Below, piece by piece: positions 15,853-24,513 of a stretch of 64,000 nucleotides of DNA. Position 1 is the stretch's first letter, and every line of letters begins with the position of its first letter. The notes under the pieces were generated by a model that was not told the origin of the DNA, did not search any database, and was given only the letters and a program-made list of their open reading frames with translations. This stretch comes from CAZENU01 sp965222125. Lineage in GTDB: Bacteria; Chloroflexota; Dehalococcoidia; Lucifugimonadales; CAZENU01. Location of the stretch: assembly GCA_965222125.1 (NCBI GenBank), contig CBDCTC010000005.1, forward strand, positions 682,001 through 746,000, read 5' to 3'. Made by a program: the position numbers and the translations under genes.

Positions 15853-18774
15853 CTACCAACTTTCTGGCGCCGTCTTCTTGCCCCCGTGAACACTCGGCTC
15901 CGAGCACCACTTCAGTCTCAGCAGATCGAGCGGCTCCAGCACGCCTCTTGGCAGACCCAGCATGTCAATTAGCACCCGGTAATCCAACTCCTGACGCGAG
16001 TTGTCATGATACGCCTCGTTCGCCGGAAGAAACTGCGAACTCTTCATGTCCTCGAAGATGTCCCCTGCCATATCGAGCTGAGCCTGTGACAGCTTCGTGA
16101 CGTCGAGCGTCGGCATCGTGCGGATGGCCGTGATTGGCATACTGCCCCGTCCGGCCTGCTGACGGCTGGAGTGCCACCAATAGCACAGTAGCCCCAGCGT
16201 CGTGTTGCACCACAGCGTATAGGCGACCTCGTGTGCGCGATCGGCGAACTTCACGTTCGGCCAGGCCCTGCCCCCAATCGTCCGTGTCTCGGTGAACGCG
16301 ACCGTCAGGGGCTGCGAGTTGAACCGAAAGTCCCGATTGTGGTGCGCGTGGCTCCGAGTGTCCCATATCTTGGCGGCGGGGGTTTCCATCCCCACACTGA
16401 TGCGCCCTTCGCTGTCTGGGACGACCACAATTCGTTTCTCACGCTGGGCGTCGTGGCTCCACAGCATAGGGTAAGTTGGAACGTTTGATGGTGGACGAAT
16501 CATCTCGAAGGCCGCTTTGCCTTTCCGTCCTACAATCACTGCATCACCTTTGCCGAGCTCGCCTTCAGGACTGACAGTTGAGATGGGCAAGGGAACTCCA
16601 TCTCTTTCGTGCATCTGGGGTAGCCAGAGTAACCCATCGGCCAACTGGAATGCAGTCTGTACAACGGAGAAGTCCGCGATTCCCACGGCGGACCAGGGCG
16701 CGTCTCTGCTCAGCGGAGCATTCACCACTTCGCCCAGACGCTCACCACCGACGAATAGCGGACTCCCCCCGAGCGGGCCGTCTTCCAGTGTCCTGACAGT
16801 CGAGCCTTCGACAGTTGCGTGTATCGTCCTGGCGATCTCGGTCGCCTCCATCTCGCTGTCGGGCCGGCGTCGTAGAGAAACGAACAGACCGCGCCTGACC
16901 GGAGCGTTGGAGGATTCACGGCACACGATCATGGTCTCTGCCATGCCCGTGTCTGCTGAGAACGATTGATCGTCCTGTCGAGCCGCAGCTATGGTCAGGA
17001 TCGTCACGTCATGGTAACTGTGCGATATCAGTTGGCGAACCTTCTGCCACGTTGCACCTTGCAGTACCGTCATCGGCAATACCAATGCTATTGAGCCAGC
17101 TTTCTTCACCATGCGGTTGGCAAGGGCTACGAACCAAGATGCTATGCCAGCGTATCCGTGAGCGCAGGTGCCCTTGCCATACTCTTTCGCCAGATCTGCC
17201 ATCCTCTTCTGTGTTACTGGATCCGTTCTCAGCCCGTGAAACGTCTTCGTGTCATATCCTTGTGGGTTACCGATCTGCCAATCAGAACCAGCCCGAGTGA
17301 ACGGCGGGTTCATGATGACCAGGTCCTGGCTGATCGGTGGCATCTCCACGTCGAGCGCGGAGCGCGTCTCGCCCGTGCCGGTGACGGCGGTCGCAGTGTG
17401 CAGCGGGATCAGCGGTCTGACTGTTCCGGTGTCGCCCAGCAGGTCGAGCGAGCCGAGAGATACGCCGCCGTACTCCGTCTTACCGTAGGGCGTGACGATG
17501 GTGCGGGAACCGTCGTAGCTCTGACTCGGATGTGACGACGACAGCATCGACGCGGTCAGGTGTACAGCCGAGGGCAACACGTCGCACGCGGTCAGCGAGT
17601 TCTCCATCATGTGTGCGTGCAGCCGCTCCGGGTCTCCGCCCGCAAGCCAGTGAAGCTGGTTTAGTCGCCGGTAGGCCGCGTGGATCAGCGTGCCCGTACC
17701 GCAAGCGTAGTCCGCGATACGGAAGTCCTTGACCCGCTCAGGGTCAGCCCAGCCTCCGTCGTCCGGTATCGCGAGGTTTGCCAGAAGCGCCGCCGACTCC
17801 GGCCTCGTGTAGAAGGTCGCTAGGAACTTGCGATCCGCGATGAGCCTCTGGAACACCGTTCCCGAAAGGTCGTGCGACTGCGAAACCCCCAGCGCTACCA
17901 GCCTGTCCGCCGTGCGTCTCATAACCCGCAGCGCTTCGACCGCCATGCCCGGCGGGTTGATGGAGCGCAGCAGATCACTCGCGATGTTGAATATCGACCA
18001 GTAGTTGACGCCGAGGATCTTCCGCCACTCCTCCAGCACACTGGCCTGCGACAGAACTCCGTCGCTCGCTATTTCGTCCAGGTTTCTCACGCCGTGCTGA
18101 CCTGCCAGGTTTTGATGGAACACCAGCGCGTTGACTATTATCGTCGCGGCCATCCGCAACGTCTGCTCGCTGTACGGCTGCTTCAGATGCTCGATTATTG
18201 ACGTCTGAGTGTCGCCGCCGAGCTCCGCCGCCTGACGCAGGATCGTCGCCGCGTCCTGAACGCCTTCCTCCAAGATCGTGACCGCCCTCTGGACGGCGTC
18301 CTCCGGCGTAGCCGCATACACGACGAATGACGCGAGGTCTCTGATGCTCCCGGGGATGAAGCCCGACTTCGGAAACCGCGTGAAGTCAACCCCGCTCGAT
18401 CCTGTGAGAAGGGCGTACTCCAACATGACGCCCTGCGTAAGCATCGCGTCCACGTCGTCCAGCCCAGCACAGTCATGCAGGTCCGTAGGAGATCTGAGCG
18501 CAATGGCCGCGTCGATCCGACCGGACGCATGAACGACACCCGCGTCGAGCGATTCCCCGAGCCGGTCCCGCGCTTCGGCCTCCACGGTATGCGCTGGCAG
18601 GTACTCGTTCTCGATCACCACCGGCTGCGCGCCCGGCTGTACGATCAGGATGTCCGGCTGTCTCTGGCTGCCCTGAAACGCACCCCTGTTCTCTCCGAAG
18701 ACGTCCCAGCGAGGATCCATACGTCCGAGCAGCGTAGCGATGCGGCCGTTGAGTTGGCTTTCCAGGATAGGCAT
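15853..18774 (-). CDS. large N6-adenine methylase with nuclease-like N-terminus
   Basis: A 973-residue protein. The N-terminus has PDILIV (D41) and VVIENEY (E55-x-E57), a spacing typical of PD-(D/E)xK-type nucleases. A helical section follows. The methylase core has motif I DYACGTGTL (about 355-363) and motif IV NPPF (489-492), so it is a gamma-type N6-adenine methyltransferase. The last 300 residues probably hold the DNA target recognition part. One chain with nuclease, methylase and specificity parts is the type IIG/IIL restriction-modification plan; a methylation-only or BREX-like role is the alternative, because the third nuclease residue is Glu rather than Lys. ATG at 18774 follows AGAGG at about 9 bases. 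No partner gene is adjacent. Confidence 0.8.
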   Translation of the reverse strand: MPILESQLNGRIATLLGRMDPRWDVFGENRGAFQGSQRQPDILIVQPGAQPVVIENEYLPAHTVEAEARDRLGESLDAGVVHASGRIDAAIALRSPTDLHDCAGLDDVDAMLTQGVMLEYALLTGSSGVDFTRFPKSGFIPGSIRDLASFVVYAATPEDAVQRAVTILEEGVQDAATILRQAAELGGDTQTSIIEHLKQPYSEQTLRMAATIIVNALVFHQNLAGQHGVRNLDEIASDGVLSQASVLEEWRKILGVNYWSIFNIASDLLRSINPPGMAVEALRVMRRTADRLVALGVSQSHDLSGTVFQRLIADRKFLATFYTRPESAALLANLAIPDDGGWADPERVKDFRIADYACGTGTLIHAAYRRLNQLHWLAGGDPERLHAHMMENSLTACDVLPSAVHLTASMLSSSHPSQSYDGSRTIVTPYGKTEYGGVSLGSLDLLGDTGTVRPLIPLHTATAVTGTGETRSALDVEMPPISQDLVIMNPPFTRAGSDWQIGNPQGYDTKTFHGLRTDPVTQKRMADLAKEYGKGTCAHGYAGIASWFVALANRMVKKAGSIALVLPMTVLQGATWQKVRQLISHSYHDVTILTIAAARQDDQSFSADTGMAETMIVCRESSNAPVRRGLFVSLRRRPDSEMEATEIARTIHATVEGSTVRTLEDGPLGGSPLFVGGERLGEVVNAPLSRDAPWSAVGIADFSVVQTAFQLADGLLWLPQMHERDGVPLPISTVSPEGELGKGDAVIVGRKGKAAFEMIRPPSNVPTYPMLWSHDAQREKRIVVVPDSEGRISVGMETPAAKIWDTRSHAHHNRDFRFNSQPLTVAFTETRTIGGRAWPNVKFADRAHEVAYTLWCNTTLGLLCYWWHSSRQQAGRGSMPITAIRTMPTLDVTKLSQAQLDMAGDIFEDMKSSQFLPANEAYHDNSRQELDYRVLIDMLGLPRGVLEPLDLLRLKWCSEPSVHGGKKTAPESW

Positions 18775-18951
18775 AGAACCAACCTCTGCGAAGCGAATGT
18801 TACCGGCCCCCAAGCCTTTGTACCACTGACGGTGTTAGTCCGACAAGCAGAACAACATGAACGTTAGTCGAACCCAAACAGGGCACGTCTACGCCACCTA
18901 CGGCAGGCATTGGTGATGCCGGGCCCGGACGCAGCCGGCCGTGGGAGTCTG

Positions 18952-20097
18952 TCAGCCCAGATCTGCCAGGGGGAATCGCGCGACGGCGATGTCCTCCTTG
19001 GCTACGGAGTACGCCACGAACGCGGTGCCGTCCATGACGTGGAGATACGGATAGCCGTATCGGCCTCTCTTGCCGCGCCCCGGCATCCGCGGCGGACGCT
19101 CCGGCTCGTCGCCGACTATGAAGTGCCTGTCGAAGACGACGCCGTCCTCGCTCAGTGCCAGGACGGCCGGCGTGCGGGCCCACGGGTTCGAGGGGTCGGG
19201 CGTGCCGAGCCCGAAGAACCGGCCGTCGTCCATCCGGCCGAAGTGTGGCCGGCAGATGCCGTCGGTATAGCCCGTCATCAGCGGCTCCGACCACGTCTTG
19301 CCGTCGTCTCGGCTCTCTGTGACCCACAGCCGGTCCGACTCGCTGCGCAGCATCATGTGGATGACGCCGTCGTCGGTCTGGAAGAACGACCCCTCGTTGA
19401 AGACGCGCGGGTCGTTTCTCGCTTCGCGCCCGTAGTCCCACCCCATGGTGTCGTCGACAAAGTCCGCTGGAAGCCCTGACAGACCGGCGTAGGTCCACCC
19501 GCTCAGGCCGGACGGGTCGTCGGTGTAAGGGAACGTGACGTGGCCCGGCAGGATGAGCCTGCCCGACGTCGTGGACGACGGGGGATGGTAGCTCGCGATG
19601 CGGGGCATGACGACGACCGGCTGCGCCCATGACCTTCCGCCGTCCGACGAGACCGCGGCCCTCGTACGCGTGCCCACGTGGTGCTCGTGGTTGCCGACCT
19701 GAAGGCGTCCGGCCTCGTCGAGCGCCGGCGCGTCGTACTCCCACTCGGCGACGTACGCTGTGAGCCGGCCGTCATGGACCCTGATGCCAGACGAGCAGGC
19801 TACCCAGTCGGCGTGGGCGCCGGGTTGGACGCCGACGATCGTCGCCGGCTCAGACCACGTGTCGCCACGGTCGTCCGAGGCTGAAAACACGACGATCTGT
19901 GACGGCTCCTCTTCGCCGTGGACGCCCAACGACCACGACAGATAGAGGCGTCCGTCAAGCGAGGTGAGCTGCGCCTGGTGGCTGTACCCGCGGCCTTCGT
20001 GACCACGGAAAACCGTCAGGTGCTCGGCGTCGAGTCGGACCGGCCGAAGCGTGTCCCAGAGGTTGGTTATCGGGAACAGGGCGCCGGCGGAAGGCAC
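18952..20097 (-). CDS. BNR/sialidase-like beta-propeller protein
   Basis: About 381 residues with three clear Asp-boxes (SDDRGDTW, SSDGGRSW, SRDDGKTW), the repeat of six-bladed sialidase-type propellers. There is no signal peptide, so the protein is probably cytoplasmic, as in other sialidase-like proteins of marine Chloroflexota. The active-site arginine triad and Tyr/Glu pair of sialidases could not be placed with confidence, so enzymatic activity is uncertain. The start is chosen at GTG 20097 because the longer frame (to 20178) overlaps the upstream gene's end at 20111; no good ribosome site marks it. It lies downstream of two D-threonine-aldolase-like genes in the same direction and may share their transcript. 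Confidence 0.75.
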   Translation of the reverse strand: MPSAGALFPITNLWDTLRPVRLDAEHLTVFRGHEGRGYSHQAQLTSLDGRLYLSWSLGVHGEEEPSQIVVFSASDDRGDTWSEPATIVGVQPGAHADWVACSSGIRVHDGRLTAYVAEWEYDAPALDEAGRLQVGNHEHHVGTRTRAAVSSDGGRSWAQPVVVMPRIASYHPPSSTTSGRLILPGHVTFPYTDDPSGLSGWTYAGLSGLPADFVDDTMGWDYGREARNDPRVFNEGSFFQTDDGVIHMMLRSESDRLWVTESRDDGKTWSEPLMTGYTDGICRPHFGRMDDGRFFGLGTPDPSNPWARTPAVLALSEDGVVFDRHFIVGDEPERPPRMPGRGKRGRYGYPYLHVMDGTAFVAYSVAKEDIAVARFPLADLG

Positions 20098-20110
20098 CGG
20101 ACAGACAGGT

Positions 20111-21208
20111 CTACTGCGCGCAACCCCTGGCCGGGATGTCCCACACCTCTTCCACGACGCCGTCACGGACCGCGACATACTGGTCCCAGCGGTTGACCAT
20201 CATGTCCTGGTACCAGGGGAGCAGCAGTAGCTGCTGGCCGACCTCGAAGACGGTGCTGCCGTCGCTGTGGAGGACGGCGTGGTCGTCGTGCAGTGCGTCC
20301 ACGGTCACGCCCGGCAGGCCCTCGACGGTGAACGCTCCGCCGGGCTGTGACAGCGCGCGCGTGCCGGCGTCACAGACGGCGACATCGGGCTCTGGGACGC
20401 TGACGATGGTGCTGAGCACCTTGTTGGCGACCTGGAACTCCTCCATGTAGTCGTACGAAGTGCCCATCAGCGCGTACGTACCGCCCTCGACCTCCGTGAC
20501 GCCGTCCATGTCGGCCGCTGCGTCGTACGAGAACGTCTCGCCGCTGGAGACGACCTCGACGGCGATGCCCTCGGCCTCGATCGCGTTCTTGACGTCCAGG
20601 CAGCGCTCGATGTACTCCCGCGCCGTCAGTATCCGGCTCTCGGTGTCGACGAAGCCGTCCAGGTGCTGATGGCTCATCACGCCGCGAAAGTCGACCCCCG
20701 GCAGGCTCTCGGCGAGCTTGGCGAGCTCGACTCCTTCGTCGACGCTCCTGACCCCCGCCCTGCCCATCGAGGTGTCCACCTCGACCAGCACGCCTATCTT
20801 GACCCCGCGGGAATCGGCGATCTCGGACAGGTCCATGACGTTCTGTCGGCTGTCGACGCACACCTTGACGTCGCCCTGTCTCTGGAGCGCGCTCAGCCTG
20901 GCTATCTTGTCGGCGGTGACGACCTGGTTCGGGATGAGCACGTCGGTGATGCCATGCTCCACCATGACCTCCGCCTCGGACAGCTTGGCCGTGCATACGC
21001 CGTCGTGCGCGCCGCCGGCGCGGATCTGCATCCGGGCCAGCGTCGGGCTCTTGATGTTCTTGGTGTGCTGGCGCATCTGGCAGACCTTGCCCCGGTACCT
21101 GTCCGCCACCGCCTGGTAGTTGTTCTCCACGGCGTCGAGGTCGACGACCAGGCAGGGTGTGTCCAGCTCTTCGATCGGCGTGCCGGGAGCGGGCCTGTAG
21201 TTGTCCAT
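20111..21208 (-). CDS. D-threonine aldolase/D-serine dehydratase-like PLP protein, copy A
   Basis: A 365-residue fold-type III (alanine racemase-like barrel) PLP enzyme. The opening ELDTPCLVVDLDAVENN is the family signature, and RQHTKNIK (46-53) retains the PLP lysine (K50) of the canonical RPHxKTHK. The family's C-terminal metal site (His and Cys/Asp in PxHxCxxxN) reads PWYQDMMVN, so the His is Tyr and the Cys is Asp. Activity on a beta-hydroxy-D-amino acid is probable but the metal site is non-standard. ATG at 21208 with CGGAGA 8 bases upstream; an in-frame start at 21346 overlaps the neighbour and is rejected. It follows copy B by 47 bases. Confidence 0.85.
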   Translation of the reverse strand: MDNYRPAPGTPIEELDTPCLVVDLDAVENNYQAVADRYRGKVCQMRQHTKNIKSPTLARMQIRAGGAHDGVCTAKLSEAEVMVEHGITDVLIPNQVVTADKIARLSALQRQGDVKVCVDSRQNVMDLSEIADSRGVKIGVLVEVDTSMGRAGVRSVDEGVELAKLAESLPGVDFRGVMSHQHLDGFVDTESRILTAREYIERCLDVKNAIEAEGIAVEVVSSGETFSYDAAADMDGVTEVEGGTYALMGTSYDYMEEFQVANKVLSTIVSVPEPDVAVCDAGTRALSQPGGAFTVEGLPGVTVDALHDDHAVLHSDGSTVFEVGQQLLLLPWYQDMMVNRWDQYVAVRDGVVEEVWDIPARGCAQ

Positions 21209-21255
21209 TCGTTGTCTCCGTGTGGGAATAGCGGGCGTGACCCAGGGAGCCCGCG

Positions 21256-22353
21256 TCAGCGGTAGAGCCCTCGGGCCGGGATGTCCCAGACCGCCTCGAG
21301 GCGCCCGTTTCTCACGACATGCATGTAGTCGTGCAGGTTGACGCACTCGGCGGCGGCGTACGGCGTGAACCAGACTCGGTCTCCGATATTGGGCCGGACG
21401 GAGTCCAGGATGAGCGAGCCGTGCTCGGCGCTGAGGCCCTTGACGACCGCCCCGGCCACGTCCACGGACGGCGAGCCAGTGTCCGATCCTATGGCCTTGC
21501 GGCCGCCGTCGACGATTGCGATCCCGTCCTCGGGGCGGCTGGTGACTACGGAGTTCACCCTGGCCGCATGGCCGAGCTGCGGCAGATAGGGCCCAAGCTC
21601 TGCGTCCATCAGCGCGTACCGCCCGGCGGGAACCTCCGTAACTCCTTCCGTCGCGGCGGCCGCCTCGTAGTTCGAGCTACCGCCGGCGATTACGGCGCCG
21701 ACCTCTATCCCCGCGGCCTCAATCCGCGCCCGGGTGTCGAGAACCGGCGCGAGCCGCTCCCGCGTCGCCGCGGCCACGGCGTCGGGGTCCTTCTCCAGGA
21801 CCGGCGCCTCGGATGCCATCAGGCCGGCGAATTCCACTCCGTCGGCGTCGACGACTGCGCGCGCGACGCCCGCGGCGGCCTCACCCGGCCGTACGCCGAA
21901 CCGACCCGGCGCGGTGGAGATGGCGACCACGGCCCTGATCGAGCCGTTCTTCGCCGTCGCCGCGGCGGCCAGGTCGCGGACGTTGCGCTCAGAGTCCACC
22001 GCGACCGTGACGACCGCTTCGCGGGCCAGGGACGCGAGCCGCGCGATCTTGGGCGCCGTCACGATGAGATTGGCGACCAGGATGTCGTCAAAGCCGGCGC
22101 GGGCGAACACCTCGGCCTGCCCGAGGGTGGCAACGGCGATTCCATCGACGGTCCCGCCGCCGGCGATCTGCTTGTGGGCTATCGCGGGGGTGCAGTGCGC
22201 GTCGACGCGGGGGCGCAGGCGGGCCATGCCGCCGCGGACGGCGCCGTGCATCGTCTCAATGTTCGTCTCCAGGATGTCCAGGTCGACGACGAGCGACGGT
22301 GTGTCGAGCTCGTCCGCGGGTGTACCCGCCGGTTTGAATATAGGTCGTTCCAA
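21256..22353 (-). CDS. D-threonine aldolase-like protein, copy B, PLP lysine absent
   Basis: A 365-residue paralogue of copy A, with the same ELDTPSLVVDLD opening and the same ending (AVWDIPARG; copy A has EVWDIPARG). The canonical PLP-lysine segment reads RPRVDAHC (47-54): the lysine is Asp. The C-terminal metal motif is also lost (PYAAAECVN). The chain is otherwise intact and full length, so this is a conserved but probably catalytically altered protein, perhaps a binding or regulatory subunit of copy A. The promoter at 22403-22432 would serve both copies. Confidence 0.82.
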   Translation of the reverse strand: MERPIFKPAGTPADELDTPSLVVDLDILETNIETMHGAVRGGMARLRPRVDAHCTPAIAHKQIAGGGTVDGIAVATLGQAEVFARAGFDDILVANLIVTAPKIARLASLAREAVVTVAVDSERNVRDLAAAATAKNGSIRAVVAISTAPGRFGVRPGEAAAGVARAVVDADGVEFAGLMASEAPVLEKDPDAVAAATRERLAPVLDTRARIEAAGIEVGAVIAGGSSNYEAAAATEGVTEVPAGRYALMDAELGPYLPQLGHAARVNSVVTSRPEDGIAIVDGGRKAIGSDTGSPSVDVAGAVVKGLSAEHGSLILDSVRPNIGDRVWFTPYAAAECVNLHDYMHVVRNGRLEAVWDIPARGLYR

Positions 22354-22402
22354 CTCTCTTGCCTCGCGTTTTCTATGTCGTGCCGTGATTCGGGCGGCTA
22401 GG

Positions 22403-22432
22403 AGAATAGCATAGGGCCAATGGCCCGTCCAA
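22403..22432 (-). promoter_or_regulatory. promoter of the tandem D-threonine aldolase-like genes
   Basis: Minus strand: TTGGAC (22432-22427), 18-base spacer, TATTCT (22408-22403). The spacer holds the palindrome GGGCCATTGGCCC (22426-22414), a possible repressor site. Confidence 0.5.
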
Positions 22433-22499
22433 CGTGAAGGCCTGCGCCCATATCAGCAGTCCCTATCGCAGCCACGCTGCTTCCGCGGGTCAACGCACC

Positions 22500-22528
22500 T
22501 TGACTCAGACGTCTAGACGTCCTACACT
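22500..22528 (+). promoter_or_regulatory. methylase promoter with operator-like palindrome
   Basis: TTGACT (22500-22505), 17-base spacer, TACACT (22523-22528). Transcription should begin near 22535, so the message is effectively leaderless (GTG at 22536 or ATG at 22539). Confidence 0.65.
22508..22521. promoter_or_regulatory. 14-bp perfect palindrome GACGTCTAGACGTC
   Basis: Fills the -35/-10 spacer of the methylase promoter. A bound protein would block RNA polymerase; the methylase's own N-terminal winged helix is the obvious candidate. Confidence 0.6.
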
Positions 22529-22538
22529 GGTGATCGTG

Positions 22539-23696
22539 ATGACGGAGACGCCCAACAGATACGCGCCCGGACAGGTTAGGGACGGCATACTCCAGGTGAT
22601 GTCGCTCACCTCAAAGGCGCTGTCCGTCAAGGAGATCGAAGAGCGCGTCTCTCAGGTCGTGGGCCCTACCAGCGGGTCATCCGTCCGTTCGTATCTCAGG
22701 CTCAACACTCCGCGCAGGTTCGTACGTGAAGACCGGGGCTTCTATTCACTGCGCTCGGAAGCACCCTCCGGCATCCAGACCGAGCTGTCTATGGGCCGAC
22801 CGTGGAAGGCACCAGTCTCCGTCGGCCGAGCGACTCTCTACCACGCCGACTGTTTCGACTGGCTGGGACAGCAGGACGACAATAGCATACACGCCGTCGT
22901 CACCGACCCGCCCTACGGATTGCATGAGTACACACACGAGCAGCAGGCCAAGCTGCGGATGGGGAGAGGCGGCGTCTGGCGTCTCCCTCCGTCGTTCGAC
23001 GGGCACGTCCGCTCGCCCTTGCCGAGATTCACTACCCTCACCTCGGAGCAGCTCCAGTTCATCAGGACCTTCTTCTTCGTCTGGACACGCCTGCTTACGC
23101 CGAAGTTGGTGCCCGGGGCACACGTAGTCGTCGCCTCCAATCCACTGGTATCCTACCTTGTGTCGGCGGCGCTGTCCGAGGGGGGGTTGGAGCGCCGCGG
23201 GGAGATCGTGCGATTGACGATGACTCTCAGGGGGGGAGACCGGCCCAAGGGCGCTCACGACGACTTCTCGGGAGTGAGCGTGATGCCGCGTTCGATGTGG
23301 GAACCGTGGGTCGTCTACCGCAAACCCATAGAAGGGAGAGTCCAAGACAACCTGAGGAAGTGGAAAACAGGCGGATTTCGTCGCCCGTGTCGAGACAAGC
23401 CGTTCGCCGACGTGATCACGTCGGCGCCGACGCGAAAGGCCGAACGCGATCTCGCCCCGCACCCGAGTCTCAAGCCGCAGTCTTTTCTCCGGCATCTGGT
23501 GCGTTCCGTCCTGCCGGTCGGAGAAGGCACCATATTGGACCCATTCGCCGGCGCAGGGTCGACGTTAGCGGCGTCTGAAGCTGTTGGCTATCAAAGCGTA
23601 GGAGTGGAAAAGGACCCGCTATATTTCGACGTAGCCACAGAAGCAATCCCGAAACTGGCGCGTTTCTCTCCAAACGCGAGTCATCCAGCGAAGTAG
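22539..23696 (+). CDS. type II DNA methyltransferase with N-terminal winged helix
   Basis: A 385-residue beta-class methylase: motif IV DPPYG (123-127) precedes motif I LDPFAGAGST (about 333-342), as in N4-cytosine and some N6-adenine enzymes. The first 75 residues form a winged-helix-like domain (ILQVMSLTSKALSVKEIEE, then RGFYSLRS). ATG at 22539 or the adjacent GTG at 22536 fits the start of the predicted leaderless transcript; the longer frame from 22434 crosses the promoter. It converges with a restriction-endonuclease gene whose last 16 bases it overlaps. Together they form a type II restriction-modification pair. The target sequence cannot be read from the protein. Confidence 0.85.
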   Translation: MTETPNRYAPGQVRDGILQVMSLTSKALSVKEIEERVSQVVGPTSGSSVRSYLRLNTPRRFVREDRGFYSLRSEAPSGIQTELSMGRPWKAPVSVGRATLYHADCFDWLGQQDDNSIHAVVTDPPYGLHEYTHEQQAKLRMGRGGVWRLPPSFDGHVRSPLPRFTTLTSEQLQFIRTFFFVWTRLLTPKLVPGAHVVVASNPLVSYLVSAALSEGGLERRGEIVRLTMTLRGGDRPKGAHDDFSGVSVMPRSMWEPWVVYRKPIEGRVQDNLRKWKTGGFRRPCRDKPFADVITSAPTRKAERDLAPHPSLKPQSFLRHLVRSVLPVGEGTILDPFAGAGSTLAASEAVGYQSVGVEKDPLYFDVATEAIPKLARFSPNASHPAK

Positions 23697-24286
23697 ACCC
23701 AACTCTCCCGCAACCTGCCAATCCCTTCCTTGTGCAGCGTAGCGGTGCGCGTACCGAGTTCTCCGCGGGGGTTCTTCCGGAAGTCTTCGACGACGACGTG
23801 ACCGAGATAGACTTCGGTGAAGGTCATGGGTCGTCGAGACCGCGCCGGCTCGGTCTTCGTGTCCACCCGATACACGAACACGCACAACCATTGCTCGCGG
23901 GCACCATGCGTGTCGACGGCTCCCCCCGCCTTCCGAGTCGTCTTTACCTCCACGCCCTTCAACCCGGATTTGACCGCGTTGTCGGGATATACACCCTGGA
24001 CGACAAGGTCCGGGTGTCCATTGTGGTACTGGTTCTCGGTGAGAACGCGGGCGTGCCTGGCCAGGCTGGCCGTCAGCATATCGGACAACACGCCAGACAT
24101 TATCGCTGGCCGAAGCATGTCGTCGAGACGATGCAATCCCTTGCCGAGCAGATGGGCGTTCACATCGTAGAAGAAGTCGTAGACGTCCTGTATAGCCAAC
24201 TCGAAGTCTTGCAGCCGCAGTTCGTAAGGTAAGTCCAACTCGCGGTTGAACCGGCCGGCGTCGACTTGATTTCGCGTTACGGCCAC
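23681..24286 (-). CDS. probable type II restriction endonuclease
   Basis: A 201-residue protein with the PD-(D/E)xK core HPDLVVQGVY (P92-D93) and KGVEVKTTRKAG (E113-x-K115), followed by a GGAVDTHG loop. This is a standard restriction-enzyme catalytic site. Its 3' end overlaps the methylase gene tail to tail, the usual compact design of type II systems. Start is GTG at 24286; the ribosome site is poor, which would keep expression low and let methylation come first. Recognition site unknown; the family is not one I can name. Confidence 0.75.
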   Translation of the reverse strand: MAVTRNQVDAGRFNRELDLPYELRLQDFELAIQDVYDFFYDVNAHLLGKGLHRLDDMLRPAIMSGVLSDMLTASLARHARVLTENQYHNGHPDLVVQGVYPDNAVKSGLKGVEVKTTRKAGGAVDTHGAREQWLCVFVYRVDTKTEPARSRRPMTFTEVYLGHVVVEDFRKNPRGELGTRTATLHKEGIGRLRESWVYFAG

Positions 24287-24501
24287 TGGTTGCTCATCTG
24301 CTACTCAGGTCGTCTTTCGAGTTGTCGTTGTACACCGGTTAGGCGAGTTACGCAAGTGGGCGCACCGGTCAGGCAGACCGGCGGCGCCCGCGCCCTGGAA
24401 TTCGCCCATACCGTTCAAGTCGCAGACCCTCTTCAAGTTCCATCAACGAATCCTCTGAAGTCGGGCGCAGCCTGCGCGGGCCGTACGCGGAGCGACTGGA
24501 C

Positions 24502-24507
24502 TATAAT
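24502..24507 (+). promoter_or_regulatory. consensus -10 (TATAAT) for a leaderless gene
   Basis: TATAAT ends 6 bases before the GTG at 24514, so the transcript would start at or next to the start codon. No -35 resembling consensus is visible. Confidence 0.6.
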
Positions 24508-24513
24508 GCCGGC

